Below, in pieces: positions 35,801-46,872 of a DNA stretch of 64,000 nt; the stretch's first letter is position 1; each line of letters begins with the position of its first letter. This DNA is from Bugulina stolonifera. Lineage: Eukaryota > Bryozoa > Gymnolaemata > Cheilostomatida > Bugulidae. The notes under the pieces are model-generated. The model ran no database searches. It worked only from the letters and a program-made list of their open reading frames with translations, and had not been told where the DNA came from. Made by a program: the position numbers and the translations under genes. The stretch is taken from positions 3,504,572-3,568,571 of the forward strand of contig OW285189.1 of NCBI GenBank assembly GCA_935421135.1, read 5' to 3'.

Positions 35801-38800
35801 TATAGGTCATGGTGTGTACAATAGTACTATAATACTGTACATTATATATGTCAGCCACTGCTGACTGCCTGCACCTCCACACCATGTACAATGTACCTGT
35901 ATGTAGGCCTACAATGTGTAAATGTTTTATAATATCCTATAGCACTGCGTAGTCACAGTAATTAATAACAGCTAGTACTAGTATATGACAGTCACTGACA
36001 GGGCACCTGCTCTACATGCATATAACAGCTAGTACTAGTATATGACACTGACAGGGCACCTGCTCTACATGCATATAATCTATGCACATTTTGTGGTAAC
36101 CCACGGAAACCCTTACTAAGAACTTGATCAATGACAGGCTCACACTAGTAGGCTTCATGTTGACCTTACTACATGTGACAGCTATTCTCATAGACTGTAC
36201 AAGTCTGATCCATATAGTATTATACATACACATAATATGGGGTGCTTATACTCTGTTGTACTTATACATGTAGGTCTTTGTATATAATTTATGTTGACCA
36301 AAATTATTTGTAAAGTGTTTTCTGGCCACTGCTTTAGCTAGCGCCTGCTTTAGCTAGTACCCACTTTAGCTAGCGCCCGCTTTAGCCAGCGCCCGCTTTA
36401 GCTAGCGCCCGCTTTGGTCTTCCTACAATCCAATGGCCTAAGTTCTAGGAAACTGGAGCTTGGAACTTTAGTTACACATAATACAAGTATAATATACATA
36501 GTACTTTAGTTACACATAATACAGTATAGTAGGCATAATTCAATCAGTGTGATGGGTATTTCTACAGAGGCGATAGTTTACCTTGTATATACATGTGTTT
36601 ATGAATATCTGTGTAATACTTCTCAGTGGTCTCGAGTGCATGATTCCATTCATCTCTGTTCTCAAGACTGACAAGTACATCACCCAGTAAACTGCAGAGT
36701 CTATGGCTACATATGTGTGTTTTAGTGTAAGAACTAGACTTCCTTGGTCATGTACGAACTCACGCTCTATTAGATCCTCGCAGGCCACAGTGCTATTAGA
36801 AACCAGTGTACATCCTTAGCTGTTGTTTCTACATTGTATGTTGTCTGTCTCTATAGGGCTAAAGATACCGACCCTAAGCTGCTGGAAGACCCAAAGATTG
36901 TGGCAATAGCTGATAGACTTGGCAAGACTCCAGCTCAGGTAGGTGTAAGCACTACATCAGCTGATGGGGGTTAAGTAGTATTATGGTACTACATGTGGAT
37001 ACATGAGTATATGAGTACATGTAGATACATGAGTACATGTAGATACATGAGTACATGTAGATACATGAGTACATGTAGATACATGAGTATATGAGTACAT
37101 GTAGGTACATGAGTACATGTAGATACATGAGTATATGAGTACATGTAAATACATGAGTATATGAGTACATGTAGATACATGAGTATATGAATTCATTCAC
37201 GGCTTCTATTTCAATTCTGGTGTGACGTAATGTTCTCTATCACAGGTTGTGCTCTGCTGGTCTATTAAAAAAGGAGTGGCAGTAATCCCCAAAAGTGTCA
37301 CCGAATCTCGCATCATTTCCAACTTTCAGGTAAATATCGCTATGGTGACCGTTATAGCTGGTTCAGTTGCTATGGTGACTGTTATAGCTGGTTCAGTTTT
37401 AATATCTGTATTGCAGTTTGAGGCAAGATTGATGTATTTGTTACGATTCACATAATATCATTTCTCTTGCTCTGAACTGGTATACATGTACATGGATGAA
37501 TCCCCTCAGACTTTCTTCATCCCAATTTAATAAATTCAACAACTGAACTGCAGCAGTTATTATGACTAGAAAAACTATCTCTGCCAAGCTGGATTCTATT
37601 GTTATATATTACAACTAGAATTGTCTGTTAGTTTGCAGTTAATAGCAAAGTGTACCACCATCATCATTATATTATTGTTAATACATTATAAGAAATTATC
37701 GATTTCCGTTGGATGATCCATCGGATATGAAAAGATTAGGGTTATGAGGAAAAAACATTGTGAAACAGGGATAATCTATGTCTCCAGAAAAACAAAATTT
37801 TGCAATGAATTTGCAAATTTTGATAATCCTCAGCAATGAGAATTTCTAGCTGGACAATTCTGCTTTCATAAAACTGAGTATTTATGGTGCATGATGACGT
37901 TGACACACTGTCACATGATCACTTGCAATGCACAAAAACTCCGACAGGCTAATCTAAGATAATGGTTACGAGGAAGAATAGCATTAAACAAAGATAGTCA
38001 TGTCTCTAGGAAGAGAAAATTATTGTGATGACTTTGCAAATTAGGATAATATTCTGTGACGAGGATCTACATGTAAAGCAGGAGAACTCTGATTTCATGA
38101 AATGTAGTATTTATGCACTGTCACATGGTCACTTGCAACATACAAAGTTCATAAGTACAATACATTGGTCATACAGTGAGGATTAACCTTCCCATGAATA
38201 TCTGTAAAAATAAAAAAGTGTGTACAGTAAGTTGGTGGTATGCTGCTCAAGATAACTATCAATACTCGTGTAGGAGGGAGAAGAGATTTAAACACAATAA
38301 GCATTCCAGTGTTCATAATATTGAACCAGAGGTGGGGGGGGGCTGTGACCCCTTCTCAAAACAAAAAATATAAATTGCCATTACAATGCTAACAGCAAAA
38401 TAGAGAAGACAACTTCTCATGCTAAGATCATGGGTATATGAATGTCATAGTTGATAGGTGTGTTAACAGGTAGTACATTGTATGTCAATGTTTGGCCAAA
38501 GACAGATTAAGGTTTAATCTGTCTAATCAGAAAATTGCTGTTTTGCTCCTTCTCCATCTTCCACTCCTTTGAGTCGTTCTCATATGAGGACTACATGCGC
38601 ACGGGGTCCGAAAATGAGCGCCTGGGTCACATATTTCCTTCCATTCCACTTGTGTCTTCATCACATCTGGTGAGTTTATGACTTTTTATCATTAGGACGG
38701 GAAGACTGCCGCGTCACCTATAACTGTAGAAGCACTGCAGCTACAGGCTACTGCATACACTATGTTGTACATGTGCAGGTAGCTTACATGTCATATTATG

Positions 38801-41800
38801 ATGTACATGATGCCACTGGCTCTGGGCCTGTGTCATCCAGGCTAAGGTTTTTCTGTCTACACTGGGCTGGACATATGAATAATACCTCAACACAGAATCG
38901 CCCGACTGCTTCTACATGGAGTACTAGAGGAGGGGACCCGACAAACTGGAAAACCTCGACTCTGGCTTAAAGATGCCATCAAATGCTACCTCAAAGACTT
39001 TGATATTGAACCGACATCCTGGACTACCCTCTCCAGAGATTGACCCAACTGGAGGTCCAAACTACATGCTGGCCGTCGCCATGACACCAACTGCAACCTG
39101 AGAAAACCGGAAGAGAAACGCCTAAGGCGTCACAGATGAAAGTGAAGAAGTCAAGCATTGTCGCCGTGACAGACGCATGCCAACACATGTACATGATGTA
39201 CATTTACATGTATGTTTATGACTACATAGAAAGTATCAATCTGAAGGATACTTTTACTATTCCGTCACTCATAGAATTATCTAACAGGAGCTGTCATTAC
39301 AGGCTTGTCATCATCTAGAAATCAGATTTTACTATTTTAAAGTACCAGCTCCCCTTTATTATTCTTTAATTCTTATTCTGATGTCAAGGAATCTTGGAAG
39401 TTCTGATTCATCTAGATTAGCTTGGATACTGAAACAACTTGCAACATGTACCTGCTATAAGACACCGACGAAGTGTGTTGCACTATTTTCCACAGGACTT
39501 ATCTGGGTAATATTCTGTGTTTGGATACATATTGTCTAAAATCCAATCATGATAGCACTGTGTAGATGTTGTGTCTGGTGTAGTGTTACACAAAGATAGA
39601 CTATTAGTATACTAAAATGTGCAACTTCTCAGTTCTTGGTTGTCTGTTTTGAACATGGCTCGACTCAGTTAACAGCATCGAAGTGTAATAGTACACCTGC
39701 ACCAACAAGGAAAGACTAACTCTGCAATAGCTAAAGAGGTTAAATGATCAAAGAGCAATGTTGCTACAACCCTGAACCAATATAAAGAGACAGGGTGCTG
39801 CCTCCTACCATAAAGCGTCCCAATTCGGCAATGATTTAAGGATGCGTGTCTGCAAAAGGTGTGGGAGGCATTACGGTGGTCGATGGCATGGTGAACAGAG
39901 ACAAATACATTAATGTGCTAGAGCAGAAGCTACTACCGAGTGTCAAAGAACTCCAGACGGATGTGCGGTTGTTCCAGGATGACAATGCACCATGTCATCT
40001 GGCTAAAAAGTCAGGAAATGCATCAATGATAGCATTACTAGAATGCTCGAGTGGCCAGCTCAAAGTCCTGATCTGATTCCAATTGAAAATTTGTGGTAAA
40101 AAGTTAATTTGAGTTGCAAATCAGCAGAGACAAGCCCAGAGACAAGAGAACACTAACAAAGCTTATTAATGTCTGGCACTACATGATCACTCCAGAAGAG
40201 CTCTAGAAGCTTATTGCCAGCATGCCCAGAAAAAGCCGAGCGATTCCAACGAACAAAGGCTGGCCAGCTAAGTACCGTGTCTGCAACACCTTTGAAATCA
40301 CACTCAATGGCACTTTTGAGGACCACCCAATATTTTCTCAAAGAGTTGTTCCAATAAAACATGCTAACTCAGCGAATTAAAGTACTTGTAATGCACTAAT
40401 GCTTTGCAAAAACTGTTTCTCCAATAAACAAAATGGGAGGTAGTAATGTTTAGAGCTAGCAAAGTATTATTGAAACATTTTTTTGCAAACTCCAACTTCA
40501 CATATTTCATTGGGGAGTGCAATGATAATTATATGGTTTGTCTATATTTTATGTAAAAGCATGGCTTCAGAAGGCTTAAACAGTAAATATGCCATGCCAA
40601 AAAAGGGCTCCGGAACCGCACACCACTAATTAACTGAATAACATGTGTGCCGTAGACTTAGCTTACATTCTAGAGCTATCAATTAGTCAGTTTAGGGCAT
40701 CATGAAGTGCCTTCTATTTGGAATTGTCTTACCTTCAATTTAATTGAAAGAACTCGGAGAACATGCAAAGACTAGAAACACATGGTCTCCTAGCAACATT
40801 ATGTAAAATGGTTATATAAAAATTGAATATGCTTGTGTGGTTTTCGTAATAGTGGATTCCAAATTTCTATAAACTGGTGCCATGCTGTTATTAGTCGTTG
40901 GTTATAGGCAGCAGCAATAGTTACAGTGACAATATACTAATCTGACATGTAATAATAGTTAGGATAGCATATAAATTACAATGTACATGTACACCACAAC
41001 TTACTGTAGTTACCTATTTCTCTGATATAAAGTCGTAATTGCTAATATTTTGATGCTGGTCCTGGTTTCATCACCAGACTGATGTTGAAATATCAGCAAT
41101 AAAACCTTCTACCTACACCAACGTCATCTATCCGACATATTGAACCTGTATAGTGTTATTTGTGTACTATAAAATTGTGGTATGTATATTATATGTTACA
41201 GGTATTTGACTTTAGTCTCTCTGATGATGATATGACTGTACTTGAGTCATTCGATGGAGGTAATAAGTTCAGATCTTGTGTGTTAGAATGGTAAGTATTT
41301 GCTTGTCTATTATAGTACGTATATATACAGTATGACATACATGTACATACATGCTGTTTATTCACATTACAGTAAGACATACGTTTTAGAAGTTGTCCTT
41401 TCTTGGTATAGTTAAACTATAGTACGAAGTTGTGTTCTCTTTGTAATAGGATGTACTATGATCTTCATACTTAGTATACACCATGCCTTTGGTGTTGGTG
41501 ATGTACCACAATATGCATGTATAGTAAGAACAATATACATCATTTGTGTTTATCTTCAACTTTTACATCCTGTGCTATGTATAATTATGTGCTATGTATA
41601 ATTATGTTTTATGTATAATTATGTACTATGTATAATTATGTACTGTGTATAATCAGGTGCTGTGTATAATTAGGTACTGTGTATAATTATGTACTGTGTA
41701 TAATTAAGTGCTGTGTATAATTATGTACTGTGTATGTGTATCGAGATGTTGGTGATGTAAAAATGTCTGAAAGTGAAGAAAATAGTCTCTTTCAAATTAG

Positions 41801-42020
41801 GCCACTTCTAGACTTACCAGTGGTCAAGTTCATGTTACACCTTGCCTGCTGTACGCCTTACTACATCACTGCGAATATACTGTACAATTATCATACATTT
41901 GATGTGTTCCTTTATAATACATGCATTGAATCTCTACTAGGCATACCATGCTCATTTACTTCTCTCTTTATTTGCAGGGTGAGCGACCATCCTCTATACC
42001 CATTCAATATACCATTCTAA
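32821..42020 (+). CDS. AKR1: aldo-keto reductase, AKR1 family, copy B (10 exons, 318 aa)
   Basis: Exons: 32821-32892, 33485-33652, 33804-33920, 34332-34409, 34689-34805, 35603-35709, 36857-36938, 37246-37329, 41202-41290 and 41978-42020. I see only two coding differences from copy A: GAC to GAT in exon 5 and CGA to AGA in exon 7. Both are silent, so the protein is identical, with the same Asp46, Tyr51, Lys80 and His113 tetrad. All splice sites are kept. The upstream 24-bp array is far shorter than in copy A, so any difference between the copies should be in expression, not in enzyme activity. If the duplication is an assembly effect, this is an allele of copy A. Confidence 0.95.
34796..35125 (+). 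repeat. 20-25-bp minisatellite seeded at the AKR exon 5 donor (copy B)
   Basis: This is the same array type as in copy A but with a different unit order and more units, including a second GTATGCATAA unit near 34875. The array has been rearranged since the copies separated. Confidence 0.85.
35700..35848 (+). repeat. three units of about 49 bp spanning the AKR exon 6 donor (copy B)
   Basis: This is as in copy A but with three units. The third reads ATAGGTCATGGTGTGTAC. Two intronic look-alike donors therefore follow the true one. Confidence 0.85.
36990..37196. repeat. 18/26-bp minisatellite in AKR intron 7 (copy B)
   Basis: This is the same array as 15895-17066 but only about 0.2 kb, and it retains the terminal GAATTC unit. 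Confidence 0.95.
38835..39145 (+). mobile_element. LINE endonuclease-reverse transcriptase 3' tail relic (copy B)
   Basis: This is the counterpart of 18680-18990 with the same frameshift and so was inserted before the duplication. Confidence 0.65.
39656..40372 (+). mobile_element. Tc1/mariner transposase relic (copy B)
   Basis: This is the duplicate of 19500-20215 with the same breaks, so the element was already dead when the segment duplicated. Confidence 0.8.
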
Positions 42021-42398
42021 CTAGGCCAGCTTTCTACACTTCTAGGAAATTATACTTTCATCAGAGATTCAGCATTACTATTTGATGTATACTATACTTT
42101 CTAGTGGTAACACTGTTCTGTTATACCAGTTATTTTCAACTAATGCTTTACATAATTGCATAATGTTTTGTTTAGTGTTTGTATCGAAACTTCTATAAGT
42201 AGTTATACAACTTATAGCATCATGTAAATCATGTGTAGTTCTATAATGCTTTGAGGTCATAATAAAATAATTAAATCCAATAACTAACTACAAAGTAAGT
42301 ACATGTATACCACAATACAGGACCTACAGGCTATATGTAGTTGTGTTGTGGGTAGTGACGGTTGCTCTATCAGTAAAACATGTCAAAAACAGAACAAA

Positions 42399-42510
42399 AT
42401 GTACATGGACCATTATTATCATTAGCTATTCAATATCTTCATATAAATAATATAATGTACATGGACCATTATTATCATTAGCTATTCAATATCTTCATAT
42501 AAATAATATA
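42399..42510. repeat. 56-bp tandem duplication, copy B only
   Basis: ATGTACATGGACCATTATTA and the following bases to ATAATATA occur twice in copy B (from 42399 and 42455) but once in copy A near 22227. It is a recent slippage event. Confidence 0.85.
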
Positions 42511-42599
42511 ATGATAAAGGCATCAAATCTCACTACTCATCTTTAGTATCTGGTGCTCAGTTAGCCACTAGTTATTTTATTACAAGGTACATAACTACT

Positions 42600-42731
42600 C
42601 TACTGGCGACATTTAGATTCTTCCCAAATTTCATTCTTGGCGGTAAAATACATCATGGGCAGCAGGGTAGTAAACATTAGTACATAGCACAGATATTTAA
42701 ACAAATCGAGCAAATACATGTGGTTAAACAT
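42600..42731 (-). CDS. candidate 43-aa single-pass membrane protein (copy B)
   Basis: This is the same ORF as 22367-22498 with an identical translation. The two substitutions (CTT to CTC for Leu, TTC to TTT for Phe) are synonymous. The acceptor-like TTTTAG is kept, with exon start at 42738. The Mutator-like MITE of copy B lies about 340 bp upstream of it. Confidence 0.4.
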   Translation of the reverse strand: MFNHMYLLDLFKYLCYVLMFTTLLPMMYFTAKNEIWEESKCRQ

Positions 42732-43076
42732 TCCTTCACTAAAAGTAAAGTAGCATCAAATCAAGTCTAGTCTCCTTTGATTTATTAGAATTGATTAGAA
42801 ATTTGTGTAGAGCAATAAAAGCAACCTAAACAACGTTGCGTGGTCAAAAACCGATTTGTTTGTTTGTCTCACCATCTCCTAACCAGACCATAGTGATCGA
42901 GTTGATTGTTTTCTGTTCCTTCTACTACATGTACAACCCTACAGCAAAATGAATGGAGTTGTGTGCACTTGTTTAGAATTGGACGGAGTTGGCTCCTCTA
43001 TTATTAACAAACTTTACGAAATATTATGCTTAGTAACATATTGCCCAATCAGAGTGAAGACATACAAGATTTAGCC

Positions 43077-43474
43077 AAAGACAAAGATAGTGGAAGGGAA
43101 GATCAGACACTCAGGCCAAAAACTGTCCCTCCCCCGCCTTCAAACGCGGTCCGAACAAGGCAAAGAGTTGTGCTACCTTGTACACAAATCCGCTTTTTCT
43201 ATTGGTGTTCCGCCGGCTAATCAGATGATATTGCTAACAGCGGCATCGAATAGACAGTCTATTTATACAAACGATATATTATTAGAAAGAGCGCAACAGT
43301 TAACTCGTTGCTTCGCGAAACTAGTCTATCAGCCACCTAAAAGTTTAACACATTTAAGGCGGGAAGGTTGATCGCGGAACGTCGGGACCGCCAAATTGGG
43401 CGTATTTGGTGGGACAGGGTTTTATCATTGAGTGTCCGATCTTCCCTTCCACTATCTTTGCCAAAGATATCTTT
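43077..43474. mobile_element. Mutator-like MITE, 398 bp, copy B only
   Basis: The insertion is flanked by the 9-bp direct repeat GATTTAGCC (43068-43076 and 43475-43483), which occurs once at the empty site in copy A (about 22837). Both ends carry a 32-bp inverted repeat with one mismatch, containing AAAGATAGTGGAAGGGAAGA and GACACTCA. The right end has about 9 extra terminal bases, including the palindrome CAAAGATATCTTTG. A 9-bp duplication with long inverted repeats fits Mutator-like elements. The interior is CpG- and GC-rich compared with its surroundings and encodes no transposase. Confidence 0.85.
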
Positions 43475-44124
43475 GATTTAGCCTCAAAGCTAATAGTTGA
43501 CTTGATTTTTCATGCAATTCCGGTAGGTATTCAATAAAAAAATTAGTAATACATTCAAAGTTTCTATAAAGTATTTAAAGTTTCTATAAACTTTGATACA
43601 TTTGTACATACTGCGTGTAAGACTGTAAGATGTCATGTTGTCATCATACTATACATACTATACATCAACTTGATGTTGATGTATAGTATTCATTGTATTG
43701 TCTGTATAGTAAAATTAAATGATGTTGTGACCGTGTGCAAGATCATAATTGTTATAATTTTAATTTATTAATTATATGTTATTATTAATGGCAATTGACA
43801 TGAGTATAGTGTCATCTATGATCTGATCTTCATTAATCCTTAATTAATTTAAACTTGAGAAGAAAATTAAATAATCTATTAAAAAAATAAAAATATAATT
43901 GTTTTCCTAACTGTAGCATGACCCTATAACTTTAACTGACAACTGCATAGGGATAATTTGCGAGTTGATTATATTATTCATGCTTTGAGTTATACATCAA
44001 GTCGTCGAGTCTCGAGTACCAGCATCCCGCTGTAACTTGGGAAACTTTTTCCTCAAGGTCTTTAACGTCTCCAGTATGCAACAATAAGAAACAATTCCAC
44101 AGTTTTAAGTCTAAGAACGCGGAG

Positions 44125-45030
44125 GGATAAGTATTGGACTACCAGCAGTTCGAGTATAGCAGTCCTTTGCTGTTCGAACGAAGAACGATCTCTGATAATG
44201 GAGCGTTTTCGAAGTTGTTATGAAATACTGTATGGCATGTCTTTAGCTGATAAGAAACTGGCACTCTAGATGTAGTTGTTGATGGCCGCTTTGTTGGAGT
44301 GGTGATACTGCCTGAAGACCTTTTGACGTTTATCACTGTGGCACCGAGAGAGCGGTTGGAGGTAAAGTTTTCCAAGGAGGCCGGTAGTACTTATTTTTCT
44401 ATCAGTCTGCCTGATGTCACAGACAAGGCGTGCTACCCTTCTCTGCACAGCTTCAAGAAGGTTAGCAGTCGAGTCAGACATGGAATCCCAGGCTGCAGAA
44501 GCATACTCTAAGACTGGGTGTACAAGTTGTCTGTACGCGGTGTTTCTGATCGTCTCGGGGCTGGTGAAGACATTTCTCTGGATGAAACCAGCAGCAGAGT
44601 TTCACTTCGCTGCTACATTGTCCATGTATTTGTTCCAGGTGATATTTGGGTCGCGGATAACTCCTAGGTATTTAATGTACTCAGCTCTAAGGGTCTCTGT
44701 GTCGTGCAGATAGAGGCTTTTGTTGGTAGGTTGTCTTTTTCTTGAGAACACAGTATGTTGGCACTTGAAGGGTCGAATCTCCATGTCCCATTGTTATTCA
44801 CAGAGTTAAAGTTTTGGCAGGCCATCTTACAGAGTACTGTGGTTGAAGCCTATTGTAGGCAATAGTGTCATCAGCAAACAGGTGTATGGATGATCTCAAG
44901 TTGTTAGGAAGGTCATTGATGTAGAATAAAAACATCGCCAGCTCTATTACAGACCCTGATGTCACCGCTGCTTCTGATAAGTTTTCTCCATCAACAATTA
45001 CCTTTTGGCTCTCTCTTTGAGGAAGTTATC
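44125..45030 (-). mobile_element. LINE reverse transcriptase relic (copy B)
   Basis: This is the counterpart of 23500-24340. It keeps the 14-bp and 44-bp stretches missing from copy A, so a longer open piece survives at 44602-44784, but it is still interrupted. Both copies derive from one insertion. Confidence 0.75.
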
Positions 45031-45274
45031 AAACCAGGGTATTAATCATTTATATACATGTATTAGTTTATAAAATAATTTTAGTGATTTATATTATAAT
45101 TATTGTATTTATAGTAATAGTTATTATTTTTGTTACAATTTAATAACTATTATTTGGAAGTTTTTCTCACATCCTATACCCTCTAGGCGGTTCAAAGCAA
45201 ATTTTGGAAAACAATTTTTGTATTGTTGGATAAATACTGGGATGAGAAATTCAAAATTAATTTTATTTTCTATT

Positions 45275-46290
45275 CATGCTCTTATATTTAAATCAACCGT
45301 GTGTGGTTTATTCTCCTGCCCTTCATTATGATATCTGGTTGCCTCACCTGTATAAAAGGGTCAGTTTGAGCACTCATATCCTACCAGATCTTTGCATTTT
45401 ATTATCTAGCACAGGGCTTCCCAATTTTTTTAAACTTAAGTACCCCTTAGCAGTCATGTAGCAAAGAACGTACCCCCTTTGTAGCCCTTTGTAGCGAACA
45501 ACGTACCCCTTGTAAAACTGTGTTTAACCAAGGATATATTTAGTTTAATTCGATTAATATTACATGTGTGCATTATCTAAATGTGTCAGCTAAACAAGTA
45601 AATAAATGCAGTATGGCAGGAAATTTTTATTTATTAATTATTCAATGATAACTATGTAATGTCATTTTCATAGATTGTAATGTTTTAGGGTTTTCACGCT
45701 GGTTTAGCCCAACTTCATTTGCATCAGAGAGCCATTTGATGTTCAGTTCAGTAATAGGTAACGATAATTCATTATTGATAGTCTGTAGCAGAAAATCACT
45801 GTTCAAAAAGTAATAAGTTGATAACTTGTTTTGTGCCCCCTAGATTTCTAAAATGTACCCCTAGAGGTACATGTACCCCAGGTTGGGAACCCCTGATCTA
45901 GCATCACGTTTTTGCAGAATCAAATCGAAACTACATGTACATATAGGTAGATTCAAATGTACTATTTTATCTACTGCATCGTGTCTTCTCTTATATTCAG
46001 TTACTACTATTTTACTACACTCACTCAAAATGTGGAATGTAGTCTTCTTTCGCTATCCCCATGCAATGTTGTTTGTTCTTGCTTCTCAATATATCTTTTC
46101 CTCCATCTTGTTGGTTATACTTTGTCTTGAACCCCTGTTAGCATTCCCTATGTCTCGTTATCCATGCATAGGTATTTTTCTTTCCTATATCTCATCATCT
46201 GGGGGTATTGACCATGTAACATTTTCTCTGATCATTATTATTATTATTGCAGTTATGCTGCTGCTGCTGCTGCCCTTGTTATTTCTATAG
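45275..46290 (-). mobile_element. LINE polyprotein relic split by a hAT insertion (copy B)
   Basis: This is the counterpart of 24590-25600, interrupted by the hAT element at 45412-45895. Confidence 0.6.
45412..45895. mobile_element. hAT-type MITE, TSD ATCTAGCA (copy B)
   Basis: It has the same ends and the same 8-bp flanks (45404-45411 and 45896-45903) as the copy A element. Confidence 0.85.
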
Positions 46291-46352
46291 GGCCTACTTG
46301 ATTTACTGATGACTCATGCAGGACACTTGGACAATTAATAAATGAAAAATAG

Positions 46353-46872
46353 CGAATGTTTTGTCTGATTATTTTTAGAAGTCAATGGAGAATTTTCGAT
46401 CTGATCCCAATTGACAATAGTATATATTCATGTATTGTCTTTTGTCAAACTCTAACGGTGACTTGAAGACTAAAGCTAATGCAGTGGTGCTACTGTTTCC
46501 ACTATATAGGATATCACATAAATCGATAATAGGGCAAAACTGGATATCGTAGTGGCTACTTATTGAACTTAACCTGACCATATTCACGAAGCGCATACAC
46601 ATTGTGATTTGTAGTGGTAAACAATCTCACTGGTGGGCTGATAACTTTACTTAGTCACTGCTTTTACTTGAGCTCTCTATTGGGCCATACTTTGCATCCC
46701 GCTCTTGGGGCACTACCACCTGGCCCCCACCACGTCACCTCCTTGGAACCACTGGAGGTTTTAACAGGCTACGCTCATGGTGTCAGACCTATCTCCTAAT
46801 TCAATCGTTGTATTTTGTAAACCAAGTTTGCAAGAATTAATGTGAATGAAATGTTACTTTTAGGTGGAGAGG
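46353..46872. promoter_or_regulatory. 5' flank of HMGCL
   Basis: This unique DNA lies between the right edge of the duplication and the HMGCL start codon. One ATTGGGCC (CCAAT-like) lies near 46680 and a TTTTTAG acceptor-like motif lies 9 bp before the ATG, so a 5' UTR intron is possible. I see no coding exon. The promoter role is inferred from position. Confidence 0.35.

Larger units (their letters stand above)
25691..46352. repeat. tandem segmental duplication, copy B
   Basis: This is the second direct copy, 20,662 bp. It differs from copy A by scattered substitutions (about 1% by eye), short indels, shorter arrays at 32031-32478 and 36990-37196, and two insertions absent from A: a TTAA-type element near 28768-29545 and a Mutator-like MITE at 43077-43474. 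Every gene part seen in copy A is present and intact. It could be a real recent duplication or the second haplotype placed in tandem by the assembler. Confidence 0.95.
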
